From: Cryobacterium glaciale
GTDB lineage: Bacteria > Actinomycetota > Actinomycetes > Actinomycetales > Microbacteriaceae
DNA: 43,045 bases
NCBI RefSeq assembly: GCF_004402535.1
Contig: NZ_SOEY01000012.1
Location: 1 to 43,045, forward strand
Direction of reading: 5' to 3'
Below the pieces are notes generated by a model. That model saw nothing but the letters and a program-made list of their open reading frames with translations, was not told the origin of the DNA and ran no database searches. A program made the translations under genes and the position numbers. Positions 8,367-16,800 of the stretch are shown piece after piece (positions within the stretch are counted from its first letter, which is position 1; the number at the start of each line of letters is the position of its first letter).

Positions 8367-9137
8367 TTAGGCTTGAGCGCTCACACGACGTGCCGCGAAA
8401 GCGGATGCCCATCGGATCGGATAGTTCCACAGTGGACTGAGCGGGCGCAGTCGGGCCGGCAGATGACGGCGCTTGACGGCTTCTGACTCGAGGCTCGAAT
8501 TCAGACGGTTGGCCACGGTCAGGGAGTCCGGGTGCCAGCGAAAGGCTGAGACCGGTACCCGCGTTGAGATGAATTTGCCATGGCTGCGCAATTTGAGGAA
8601 AGCATCAAGGTCCATGGCGTACTTGAGCGTGACATCGAATCCGCCGATAGCTTCGAGGGCGTCCAGGCGAATCATGGTGCCCGGGTGGGGAATCAGATCC
8701 GGGCCCCAAGCGAGGAGAAAGGTTGCCAAGGCGCCAGCGTTGCTGGTCGCCAGCTTCTTGCCGGTGGGGTCGATGTATTCGCATCCCCCGAAGGCAAGTA
8801 CAGCGGATGCATTTTGGTCGAGCAGGCGCTGCAGCCGCAAGAGACCGCCAGGTCGAAAGAGATCGTCGTCACCGATCCACGCGTAGTAGCGTTCGCCGTC
8901 GCGCACGGTGAGGCCGCAGTTGATCGCCGCTGAGATGCCTGTTTTCGGATCGTCGACGATTACGGCACCAAACGTGGCAGCCATGTCTCGTGCCTCAACG
9001 GCCCCGACCGGGGCAACGACAACGAGCGTTAGTGCTACGTCACCGCGTTGCTGTTCTACCGCTTCAAGAGTCTCGCGAAGGCTTTCAATTCGGTCACCGA
9101 GGGTGGGGAGGACGACAAGAATTTCAGAGCTAGTCAT
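8367..9137 (-). CDS. Glycosyltransferase family 2 (GT-A)
   Basis: A 256-residue inverting GT-A enzyme. It begins ILVVLPTLGDR, has an acidic cluster GDDD at residues 89-92 as the DxD metal site, and a conserved segment PGTMIRLDALEAIGGFD near 187-203 before the acceptor-side residues. The start at ATG 9137 fits the family; the frame continues upstream to 9263 with no homology. It is the first gene of the minus-strand block running to 1896 and faces a plus-strand GT2 across 154 bases, so promoters probably lie there. Acceptor and donor are unknown. Confidence 0.85.
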   Translation of the reverse strand: MTSSEILVVLPTLGDRIESLRETLEAVEQQRGDVALTLVVVAPVGAVEARDMAATFGAVIVDDPKTGISAAINCGLTVRDGERYYAWIGDDDLFRPGGLLRLQRLLDQNASAVLAFGGCEYIDPTGKKLATSNAGALATFLLAWGPDLIPHPGTMIRLDALEAIGGFDVTLKYAMDLDAFLKLRSHGKFISTRVPVSAFRWHPDSLTVANRLNSSLESEAVKRRHLPARLRPLSPLWNYPIRWASAFAARRVSAQA

Positions 9138-9277
9138 AGTGTGGCGGTGGCCGCGCACCTTTCGATGTGAATTCTGGGGATCTCCTTTATGATCCCATGG
9201 ATTGGAACACGACATTCCAGCCGTACACCGACAGCGCCCGCACGCCTGGGAGCCCCGAATCACGAGCCCTGTCTTAG

Positions 9278-9283
9278 TAGGAT
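9278..9283 (+). promoter_or_regulatory. Candidate -10 element for the plus-strand GT2
   Basis: TAGGAT ends eight bases before the ATG at 9292, which predicts a start of transcription at or just before the start codon. No ribosome-binding site is visible before this ATG, in line with a leaderless transcript. A second possible -10, TATGAT, lies at 9188-9193. Confidence 0.3.
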
Positions 9284-9291
9284 TAGCTAAT

Positions 9292-10029
9292 ATGCACCCC
9301 CGTCAGGCACAGACTCTCATCGTTCTCCCAGCTTTCAACGAAGAGGAGTCTGTCGAAGCGGTTATCGCCGAAGTTTTTGCGGCCCTTCCAGACATGCACG
9401 TACTCGTGGTTGACGACGGCTCGACCGACCGAACCGCACTCCGCGCCCGCAAGGCCGGCGCATTGGTCGCCCGCCTTCCTTTCAATCTGGGAGTCGGCGG
9501 GGCAATGCGCCTCGGATTCAAATATGCGCTGGAGCACGGCTATTCCAACGTCGTTCAGGTTGATGCTGACGGTCAGCATGATCCAGCCGAAGTTCGTTCA
9601 CTCGTCAACGCCCTCGACCGAGCCGATGTCGTTCTGGGGGCGCGCTTTGCTGGCGGGGGTGACTACGCGGCACGCGGCCCGCGTCGGTGGGCGATGACGG
9701 TCCTGGCCGTCATCATTAGTCGTTTGGCGAAGTCCAGACTGACCGACACGACATCCGGGTTCCGGGCAAGCGGCCCGCGCGCTGTGCGTCTCTTCGCGGA
9801 AACTTATCCGGCGGAGTATTTGGGCGACACCATCGAGTCCTTGGTCATAGCGGCCCGAGCTGGTTGTTCGGTCACGCAAATCCCCGTCGCCATGCGCCCA
9901 CGCGCCGGGGGCGTTCCGTCTCACCATCCGCTGAAAGCTGCGGCCTACCTCGGCCGTGCCTGCATGGCCCTACTTTTCGCACTGGCGCGCCCCCGAGCAA
10001 CCCTTCGGGGACAGGAGATCACTTCATGA
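9292..10029 (+). CDS. GT2, polyprenyl-phosphate sugar synthase type (DPM1/GtrB-like)
   Basis: A 245-residue GT-A protein close to dolichyl-phosphate mannose synthases. It has LPAFNEEES near residues 12-20, DDGSTD at 41-46, GVGGAMRLGF near 67-76 and DADGQHDP at 91-98 with its DxD. Such enzymes move a sugar from a nucleotide donor to polyprenyl phosphate at the inner face of the membrane. No C-terminal membrane helices of the GtrB type are present. It overlaps the DUF2304 gene by four bases (ATGA); that pairing recurs in many genomes. The ATG at 9292 is preferred to the upstream start at 9202, which adds unconserved residues. Confidence 0.87.
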   Translation: MHPRQAQTLIVLPAFNEEESVEAVIAEVFAALPDMHVLVVDDGSTDRTALRARKAGALVARLPFNLGVGGAMRLGFKYALEHGYSNVVQVDADGQHDPAEVRSLVNALDRADVVLGARFAGGGDYAARGPRRWAMTVLAVIISRLAKSRLTDTTSGFRASGPRAVRLFAETYPAEYLGDTIESLVIAARAGCSVTQIPVAMRPRAGGVPSHHPLKAAAYLGRACMALLFALARPRATLRGQEITS

Positions 10030-10406
10030 CCGCCACCAGCTACATCCTCGGAATCGCTGCGGCGCTCCTCACTCTCGCCGTGGTCATTGAGATGCTCAGG
10101 CGACGGCGCCTGCGCGAACGCCACGCCACGTGGTGGCTCATCGCGGGCACTCTTGCACTAATCGTGGGCGTTTTCCCGAAAACCCTTGAGTGGGCAGCCG
10201 ATGTTGCCGGCGTTGCGATCCCGATCAACCTCGTCTTTTTCGTCAGCGTCGTCATTCTCTTTCTGGTGTGCATTCAGCACAGCTCGGAGTTGACGAAACT
10301 TGATGACCAGACACGAACCTTGGCCGAGCAGACCGCCTTGCTGGAGCTGCGCATCCGCGAGTTGGAGCAGAACACGCAATCATCGATCGAGGCGGACGAC
10401 CAGTGA
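10026..10406 (+). CDS. DUF2304 family membrane protein
   Basis: A 126-residue protein with three predicted membrane helices (about residues 4-22, 36-52 and 65-84) and a charged C-terminal coiled coil (about 88-118, LDDQTRTLAEQTALLELRIRE). The size and layout match DUF2304, a family of unknown function usually encoded directly after DPM1-like GT2 genes. It may anchor or regulate the soluble GT2 upstream, by analogy with small subunits of dolichyl-phosphate-mannose synthase; that role is inference. Start and stop both overlap neighbouring genes (ATGA and GTGA), so the three genes form one coupled unit. Confidence 0.85.
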   Translation: MTATSYILGIAAALLTLAVVIEMLRRRRLRERHATWWLIAGTLALIVGVFPKTLEWAADVAGVAIPINLVFFVSVVILFLVCIQHSSELTKLDDQTRTLAEQTALLELRIRELEQNTQSSIEADDQ

Positions 10407-12031
10407 AACGCAGTTTGGCGATCTTTGCCAGCGCGTGGTTGACTCTTTCCTTGCTTGCCGGCGCGTGGGCGATGGCAACACCAATATCCGGCGCTCCTGA
10501 CGAACCAGCGCACATCATCAAGGCGGCATCAGTTGTTCGGGGTCAGTTCGTGGGAACCCCTTCCGAAAACGGCCACACGGTGAATGTGCCGCAATATATA
10601 GCCTCGACCCATGCAGTGACATGTTTCGCCTTCCAACCTGAGGTTGCCGCTGACTGCGCAGACTCCGTTCCGCTCGGTGACGACACGATCATTCCGGCTG
10701 AGACGTCCGCTGGTCTGTATAACCCGGTCTACTACGAGCTCGTGGGCTGGCCAAGCCTGCTGGTGAACGACGAGAGCGGCATTTACCTCATGCGCATCGT
10801 GAGTGGCATGGTCGCCTCGGCCTTTCTCGCACTCAGTTTTGTTCTCATCGCATCGTGGTCGCGCCGAGTATTGCCGATGCTTGGACTCGTCGTCGCCTGC
10901 ACACCTATGGTGTTTTTCTTGAACGGCGTCGTGAATCCGAATTCTCTGGAGACTGCCGCCACTCTGGCTGCCTTTGTGGCGCTGCTTTCCGTCGTCCTAC
11001 AACCCAACGAGCGGCTGCTCAACCACCGCTTGATCATTTTGGTTGTTTCATCGGCGTTTGCTGTCAACACACGCGGTCTTTCTCCACTGTGGCTTGCCGT
11101 TGTTCTGGTCATACCGCTGGCGCTTCTGTCGTGGAAATCTCTGTTGGCCCTCATCGGTCGAAAACAGGTGATCTGGGCGATCGGCGCAATCTTCGCATCC
11201 ACTGGTGTCGCCATTCTCTGGATGCTGTCGAGCAATTCCCTCGCGGCTGGAATCTCGACGGATGAGGTTGTCACCGACTATCCCGGAGTCGGATCGAGTT
11301 TCCTGGTCGGGTTCGTCAATGTCTTCTCGGAGACCTTCGGCTTCGCGAATGGCCTTGTTGGCCAATTCGGCTGGCTGGACACAACGGCTCCCGCAGTGAC
11401 GCTCTTCGTGTGGGCTGCTCTGACCGGAGTGCTGATAATTGCCGCCGCTGCTGTTTTGCGAGGCCGTCGCCTCACGGTATTCGTGCTTCTGGCTGGCTCG
11501 CTCGTCATCATTCCGGCCTTGATTCAAGGCGTGTACATAACAGCGGGCGGGTTCATCTGGCAAGGTCGATATGCGCTCCCTCTCTTCGTCTGCCTGGTCG
11601 TCGGCACTGCCGCCCTGATCAGCCAAAGTCTGACTATGACTGACCGATCCGTGCAACGCCGCCTTACGGGAGCCATTTTGGTGACCGCCGCATTCGCGCA
11701 AATCATTGCGTTCGCCGTTGTACTGCAGCGTTACGCTGTGGGCAGCTCGGGGAGTCTCCGCGACTTCTATTTAGACCCAGCCTGGCAGCCCCCGGGTGGG
11801 GTGCTCACCTGGCTGGCATTCTATGCGATCACGCTGTTGGCCGGATCGATTCTTGCATTCTGGTGGGCGTGGCACGAGTCAGGCCCGAGTAGTTCGCACC
11901 AGATAGATAACATGAACAGCCAAACCGATGGCCGGGCCAACGGCGAGGGCGAGGATGCTGCGACTGTTCAGATCTATGGGCAGGAAGAGAAGCGCGACCA
12001 CGCTGACAGCCGCAGCCATCCAGCCCGCTGA
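10403..12031 (+). CDS. DUF2142 family polytopic membrane protein, likely GT-C transferase
   Basis: A 542-residue protein with about ten to twelve membrane helices. The first extracytoplasmic loop begins SGAPDEPAHIIKAASV, followed by a loop containing NPVYYELVG and later a VVNPNSLETAA motif. These are hallmarks of DUF2142, a family related to GT-C enzymes that use polyprenyl-phosphate sugars. The GT2/DUF2304 pair upstream would supply such a donor. It starts at GTG 10403, overlapping the upstream stop. The last 50 residues follow the final helix and are encoded entirely opposite the 3' end of the flippase gene; they are hydrophilic and look accidental. Confidence 0.85.
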   Translation: MKRSLAIFASAWLTLSLLAGAWAMATPISGAPDEPAHIIKAASVVRGQFVGTPSENGHTVNVPQYIASTHAVTCFAFQPEVAADCADSVPLGDDTIIPAETSAGLYNPVYYELVGWPSLLVNDESGIYLMRIVSGMVASAFLALSFVLIASWSRRVLPMLGLVVACTPMVFFLNGVVNPNSLETAATLAAFVALLSVVLQPNERLLNHRLIILVVSSAFAVNTRGLSPLWLAVVLVIPLALLSWKSLLALIGRKQVIWAIGAIFASTGVAILWMLSSNSLAAGISTDEVVTDYPGVGSSFLVGFVNVFSETFGFANGLVGQFGWLDTTAPAVTLFVWAALTGVLIIAAAAVLRGRRLTVFVLLAGSLVIIPALIQGVYITAGGFIWQGRYALPLFVCLVVGTAALISQSLTMTDRSVQRRLTGAILVTAAFAQIIAFAVVLQRYAVGSSGSLRDFYLDPAWQPPGGVLTWLAFYAITLLAGSILAFWWAWHESGPSSSHQIDNMNSQTDGRANGEGEDAATVQIYGQEEKRDHADSRSHPAR

Positions 12032-13177
12032 GTAGGCGGCATGACCGTTGCGGGCCAGTACCGCCGGACCGCTCGCGCACAGTGCTGCCGTAAATCCGGC
12101 GGAAGCTACCAGCAGCCCCGCTGTTGACGCGTCCACGGCGTACTCGGGCCCGAACAGGCTTAACAACGCCGGACCAAGCCACCAGGCCAAGCCCGATGCC
12201 GCAGTGGTGGCCGCGGCGATGGCTCCGAGAATGAGCCCGAACGCACGCCAGAAATTCGAGGTGTGGTCTCGAAAGAACACGAGGAGATAGCTTTGGAGCG
12301 CGAGGAAGGGGATGACGAGGGGTGCTCGTGTCAGGGTTACCACGGCAACCAACGTTCCGACCGCGGCGGCGGATTCATGACGGGACGCGAGACTCAAGAA
12401 AAGTGGGAATCCGCTAATCAGCATTCCTGTGGCCACGGACCCGCTGACGGTTCGCGCCGAGTTCCATGCGAGCGACTTGAGATTGACATCGAGGATTGAG
12501 CTGCCCCTCGTGTGCTTACGCACGAGGGCCCACACGACCAGCACTGTGAGCGGGAAGGGCAGCACGACCGCCCAAGGAAGCAGCTCTCTGGCACCCGAGA
12601 ACGACAGGAGAATTCCGATAAAGGCCAGCCGGAGCAGGGCGTCACTAGAAATCATCACGGCAAGAGTGCGCCACTGCTGGAGTCCGTACATTGTTCCGCA
12701 GAAGACCGCCACGACGACATAAGAGGCCGCGCCCACTGCCAATGCAACAACCAGCGACCAGGACCATGCGTCGCCGAAAACGAGCGGCCCCCACAACGGA
12801 CCCAAACTCACAATCGCGCCGAAGAAGGCGAGCGACGTCAGCGCTCCAAAATTGCGGGCAGTGTTCGATTTGTTCTCTTGCCGACGCGCGCTTAGACGAG
12901 TGGCGCGGGTTACTTCCTGCTGGATGCCGGCCAGGCCGCTTATAACCAGATACAAAGCCGACCAGAACACACTGAATTTCAAGTACGCGGCAGGGTCGAG
13001 CTGCGACAAAACAACGGCCTGCACCGCATAGCCGGCGAGGCCGCCCAGCACGGTGGCGAGAAGGATGAAGCCGAGCCCACGTTTCGCGGTGGAATTCACC
13101 ACAACCGCATCGCCTGGATGGTCGTGACTCGAAGCCACCGGACTACCCGGGGATGAGAAATTTCCAGTAGCAGACAC
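11879..13177 (-). CDS. Wzx-like polysaccharide flippase (MOP superfamily)
   Basis: A 432-residue protein with about twelve hydrophobic segments and little else, the layout of MOP-superfamily oligosaccharide flippases that turn lipid-linked repeat units across the membrane. The first helix follows STAKRGLGFILLATVLGGLA, and a charged loop QQEVTRATRLSARRQ lies after the second or third helix. It starts at GTG 13177 with a GGGGT just upstream. It is the third gene of a minus-strand set with the GT2-GT4 fusion and a GT2. No Wzy polymerase is obvious nearby, unless one of the GT-C-like proteins plays that part. Its 3' end overlaps the DUF2142 gene by 153 bases in opposite orientation. Confidence 0.78.
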   Translation of the reverse strand: MSATGNFSSPGSPVASSHDHPGDAVVVNSTAKRGLGFILLATVLGGLAGYAVQAVVLSQLDPAAYLKFSVFWSALYLVISGLAGIQQEVTRATRLSARRQENKSNTARNFGALTSLAFFGAIVSLGPLWGPLVFGDAWSWSLVVALAVGAASYVVVAVFCGTMYGLQQWRTLAVMISSDALLRLAFIGILLSFSGARELLPWAVVLPFPLTVLVVWALVRKHTRGSSILDVNLKSLAWNSARTVSGSVATGMLISGFPLFLSLASRHESAAAVGTLVAVVTLTRAPLVIPFLALQSYLLVFFRDHTSNFWRAFGLILGAIAAATTAASGLAWWLGPALLSLFGPEYAVDASTAGLLVASAGFTAALCASGPAVLARNGHAAYSAGWMAAAVSVVALLFLPIDLNSRSILALAVGPAIGLAVHVIYLVRTTRA

Positions 13178-13228
13178 GACCCCAATGATACGCGGGCGGT
13201 TGATACGTGCTGATTCGTGGAGACCTGC

Positions 13229-14227
13229 TCAGATCGGTTGAAGGACATCCCGGAACATGTCCAACCATCCTTGGCTGGCGTACCGTCTGTAGCTTCCCTT
13301 ACGGCCTTCCCGCGCTACAGGTAGGAGCCTCAGGAGTCGGTGCGCCGGCAGGCGAGAACGAAGATCTTCAAAAGCCATCTTTCCCGTTGCCCACATCATC
13401 TTTTCAGGAGCAATCGGCGCGACAGCGTCGAGCGCTTCGAGCCGAGCGACGAGTGTCCGAAACTTCAGCATCAGCCGCAGGTTGCGATCGCCGCGCGGTT
13501 CCAGTACTCGCTGCACTTTGATCGAGAGAGACGGCAACTGCACACCGATTTGATTCTGTCCGTGTTGCCGATAGTCGATGAGCGCCTCCGGAACAAAGTC
13601 CAGCTCGGCCACGGCGCAAGCCACAATAGCCAGCCATTCGTCATGCACCCATTCTTTGGGAAAGGGTAGGGCGAATTTCAGCAGATCTCGCCGGATCATG
13701 CTGGTAGCGCCCGTAGCCAGGTTCCTGCGGAGGAAAACCGAAAAGGCCTGCCCCGAATGGATGGCGGACCGATCCGGCGCAGAAACTTCCAGAGCGTCCA
13801 ATAGGTTTCGCCCCAGTGGCACTCCGCTTCCGTCGACGAGGCGAGCATCGGAGTGAAGAAAGAGCAAATCCTGCCGGGTGTCAAATTGCTCAAGCATGAT
13901 GCCCAGCTTGTTCTCGTGCCAAATATCGTCCTGATCAGCAAGCACGATCAAGTCGCCACGGCAGGCAGATATCGACCGTTCAAAGTTTTTCGTGACCCCG
14001 CGACCGCCCACGGAATCAAGGAGCCGGATCTGTGTTGAGGTTTTGCCAGCACGTACTTCGGCAGCGACTCTTCGAACAATTCCCAGAGTGTCATCAGTTG
14101 AGCCGTCATCGGAAACGACAATTTCTGAAACCGGAACGACCTGAGCGAGAATGCTGTTTAGCTGCTCTTCGATGAAGCGGCCGCCGTTGTACGTACACAA
14201 CGCCACCGAAACACCACTGGCAGTCAC
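13229..14227 (-). CDS. GT2, rhamnosyltransferase-like
   Basis: A 332-residue GT-A enzyme. CTYNGGRFIEEQLNSIL near residues 11-27, SDDGSTDDT at 39-47 and LADQDDIW at 96-103 are the typical motifs of bacterial rhamnosyl-/glucosyltransferases of GT2. SMIRRDLLKFALPFP and HDEWLAIVA near 190-210 form the acceptor side, with HDEW the usual catalytic-base region. The C-terminus ends with a motif (DMFRDVLQPI) also seen in the relic at 1634-1890. It starts at GTG 14227, overlapping the stop of the 827-residue GT by four bases. The donor is probably dTDP-rhamnose, given the rfb genes in the window, but this is not proven. Confidence 0.87.
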   Translation of the reverse strand: MTASGVSVALCTYNGGRFIEEQLNSILAQVVPVSEIVVSDDGSTDDTLGIVRRVAAEVRAGKTSTQIRLLDSVGGRGVTKNFERSISACRGDLIVLADQDDIWHENKLGIMLEQFDTRQDLLFLHSDARLVDGSGVPLGRNLLDALEVSAPDRSAIHSGQAFSVFLRRNLATGATSMIRRDLLKFALPFPKEWVHDEWLAIVACAVAELDFVPEALIDYRQHGQNQIGVQLPSLSIKVQRVLEPRGDRNLRLMLKFRTLVARLEALDAVAPIAPEKMMWATGKMAFEDLRSRLPAHRLLRLLPVAREGRKGSYRRYASQGWLDMFRDVLQPI

Positions 14228-16707
14228 TTTCGGCGACGCAGCCGGCTCTGCACTTTCTTGAGCACTACCCGGGGACCCCCTGTACGGAGATAGTGCACGA
14301 GCAAACCGGCGTCATGGCGCAGACCGTGCTTGCGCAGACGCACGAGTGGCCTACGAGCAAGGCCGCTGCCTGCCGTGACAACACCGCTCTCGATCAGGTC
14401 GGGAGCATGCCGTGGATCAGCGACAAAGCTGACGAGAGGCTCAAGCACGGTGCTCCATTCATAGGCCGCGCGCACTCGCTTGATGTTCTTTCGTGCCTCG
14501 CATATGAATGCGTCGTCAAAGAGCACTGTCTCGAGCGCATCCGCGAGAGCATTGATATCACCAGAGGGAACGACGATGCCAAGCTTCTCGGCGGCTACAA
14601 GTTCTGCGAAGTGGTCGCCCTCGGTAACGACCATGGGCAGTCCAGCCCAGAGGTAGTCCAGAATTCGGGTACGGAACGAAAAAGTCGTCTCGACGTGGGC
14701 GAAATGGGTGCTGACGCCGGCATCCGCTTCACCGAGGTAGTTGTGACGATCGGCGTAGTCGACCCATGAACCATTGAAGAAGACCGACGAATCGAGAACA
14801 CCGAGCTCGCGGGCCAGGGCGCGGGATTCGGCCACGATTCCCATCTCTGGAACGCCAGGGTGCGGGTGCTTTGTGCCCTGAAAAAAGAGCCGCACGTTGT
14901 CATGGCGGGTCGACAGGTCGGTCACAGCTGAGATGAGAGTCTTGGGATCGAACCAGTTGTAAAGACCGCCGCTCCAGAGGAGCAGTTTGTCGTCGGCGCC
15001 GATACCGGAAAGAACCTCCTTGAGAACGGGGCGCGTCGCTTCAGGAAAGTCTGCGTTCAGTCCGAACGGCACGACATCGATCAGGCTGGTCAGATCCGGG
15101 TCGTCGGCATAGTTGGCTGGATTGACACGCCCGAGGGCCGCCAACTGCCCGAGGTAGAAGTGCCGCTGGCGTTCGGAGGCGCACAGGAAAAAGTCGCCGC
15201 GGGCGAGTTGCTCGTTGAGCACATCGGTGGCGTCGGATACCTGCTTCTTCCATTGCTCCGTGCCCTGCTCTCGTCCCTGTTCGAGCTGCTCCAGGTGCAT
15301 CGGGTCGTAAATGTCGGCCACGATAATTTTGTCGCTCTTGCGCAGGCTCTCGAAGAGAGCCATTGCAAGACCTTGAAAGACGATCACGTCGCTACCGGTT
15401 TCGAGTTTACGCATCGCACGGTTGTCGCCGGGATGCACGTGCAGGATCTCGAAGGGGGCGGAAACTGGCTCCGCTCCCGCGAGAGTCACGAGTGTCACGG
15501 CGTTGTCTTTAGAGAGGGCTTCGGCCATGTGCCAGGCGCGGATGGCCGGCCCGGCCATCTTGGCGCCAATCGGATCGCCCGTAATGATCAGCACCCGTGT
15601 TAACGCCGGAGCGTCGGTTACGCCGAACGCGGTAACAATTTTGTCGTAGCCCTCAAGGTAGTGGTCGGTATCGTACGACGGAGCATCCGTTTCGCCAAAG
15701 AGCGGCCAAATGCGATTGTCGGCCACGACTCGGCTCGACTGAATTTCGTTGCGCGATTTCAGCAGGGAGGGAAGATTCTCCACAAACTGATCAATCGCGT
15801 AGAGGCCAACGACGCTCTCTTTGGCCACCGTGGTGTCGCTCTCGTTGTCTGCACCCTTGCGCAGATCGAATTCGGTGGAGTCGAGACCGCCGCGCGCGAC
15901 CGCACGACGAACGGCCAGCGCCAGCGTGGCGGCAAATGTCTTTGCTAAGGCCTCGTCACCGAGGTTCTTGTACTGCGTGAACAAGGCATTGCGCTCAAGC
16001 AGGTAGGTCTCCTTGAACGAGCCGTAAGAGCCCATTGAAGCGTGGTGCTTGTGGAAGGCGATGGATGCCGGCGCGTACGCGTAGCGGTAACCTTTGAGGT
16101 TGAGCCGCCACCCCAGATCAACGTCTTCAAAAAACATGAAATAGCGCTCGTCGAAACCGCCTAATTCGTCATACACATCGCGCCGAACAAACATCGCCGC
16201 GCCAGTACCGAAGAGTACGTCTTTCGCCGCGTCCGCCTGCGCGGGTACCGGTTCGGCTGTCATCGGTTTGTAACCCTGGCCAAACCACGTCATCGCCGAG
16301 CCGATGTAGTCCACCAGAACTCCGTCCCAGTCCAGAACGCGGCTAGCGACAGCCCCTATGTTCGGTGCTTCCTCAAACCGTGCCACCGCTGCTCGAACCC
16401 ATGCTTGGTCAGGCTTCGCATCGTTGTTCAGAAAGGCCACATATTCGCCGCTCGACGCAGCTACTCCCAGATTGCAACCACCAGCGAAGCCAAGATTTTC
16501 CTTGGACTCGATGAGAATTACGTGTGGCGCTGCCGCTCGAATCTGACTGCTACTGTCGTCGCCAGACGCATTCTCCACGACTACGATCTCAAGGCGATCA
16601 ACCGGCCAGTCGATCCTCGAAAGATGACGTATCGCTTCAATTGTGTCATCGGCACCACGAAAATTTACGAGAACGACGGAGACGACACCCGGCTGTGAAA
16701 TTGGCAT
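14224..16707 (-). CDS. Bifunctional glycosyltransferase, GT2 fused to GT4
   Basis: An 827-residue protein with two catalytic domains. Residues ~8-270 form a WbbL-like GT2: VNFRGADDT, VVVENASGDD, NLGFAGGCN near 71, LNNDAKPD at 93-100 and FEDVDLGWR at 193-201. A linker follows to about 370. Residues ~371-800 form a GT-B domain beginning RVLIITGDPIGAKMAGPAIR, with YDPMHLEQLEQGRE, LLLWSGGLYNWFDP and FSFRTRILDYLWAGLP. Each half has a paralogue in the separate genes at 26501-27349 and 27349-28710. ATG 16707 follows an AAAGG site. It leads a set with the GT2 and flippase downstream. It probably adds two consecutive sugars; the sugars are unknown. Confidence 0.9.
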   Translation of the reverse strand: MPISQPGVVSVVLVNFRGADDTIEAIRHLSRIDWPVDRLEIVVVENASGDDSSSQIRAAAPHVILIESKENLGFAGGCNLGVAASSGEYVAFLNNDAKPDQAWVRAAVARFEEAPNIGAVASRVLDWDGVLVDYIGSAMTWFGQGYKPMTAEPVPAQADAAKDVLFGTGAAMFVRRDVYDELGGFDERYFMFFEDVDLGWRLNLKGYRYAYAPASIAFHKHHASMGSYGSFKETYLLERNALFTQYKNLGDEALAKTFAATLALAVRRAVARGGLDSTEFDLRKGADNESDTTVAKESVVGLYAIDQFVENLPSLLKSRNEIQSSRVVADNRIWPLFGETDAPSYDTDHYLEGYDKIVTAFGVTDAPALTRVLIITGDPIGAKMAGPAIRAWHMAEALSKDNAVTLVTLAGAEPVSAPFEILHVHPGDNRAMRKLETGSDVIVFQGLAMALFESLRKSDKIIVADIYDPMHLEQLEQGREQGTEQWKKQVSDATDVLNEQLARGDFFLCASERQRHFYLGQLAALGRVNPANYADDPDLTSLIDVVPFGLNADFPEATRPVLKEVLSGIGADDKLLLWSGGLYNWFDPKTLISAVTDLSTRHDNVRLFFQGTKHPHPGVPEMGIVAESRALARELGVLDSSVFFNGSWVDYADRHNYLGEADAGVSTHFAHVETTFSFRTRILDYLWAGLPMVVTEGDHFAELVAAEKLGIVVPSGDINALADALETVLFDDAFICEARKNIKRVRAAYEWSTVLEPLVSFVADPRHAPDLIESGVVTAGSGLARRPLVRLRKHGLRHDAGLLVHYLRTGGPRVVLKKVQSRLRRRK

Positions 16708-16737
16708 GCAAGCCTTTCTTGTATTTGAGCAGTTGGA

Positions 16738-16743
16738 ATTCTA
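16738..16743 (-). promoter_or_regulatory. Candidate extended -10 for the GT2-GT4 fusion gene
   Basis: On the minus strand, TGGTAGAAT lies about 30 bases before the ATG at 16707. TAGAAT matches a sigma-70-type -10, and the preceding TG makes an extended -10. The same GGTAGAATT string precedes rfbB. No clear -35 is seen. Confidence 0.4.
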
Positions 16744-16800
16744 CCAAGGGCGTTCCTGCAAGACCCTCGGCGACTACCTGCGGCTAACTATGCCGAGCGG

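Noticed and set aside
10783..11701. Minus-strand frames of 163 and 217 codons opposite the DUF2142 gene
   Set aside because: They mirror hydrophobic helices and give polar low-complexity protein without recognisable content.
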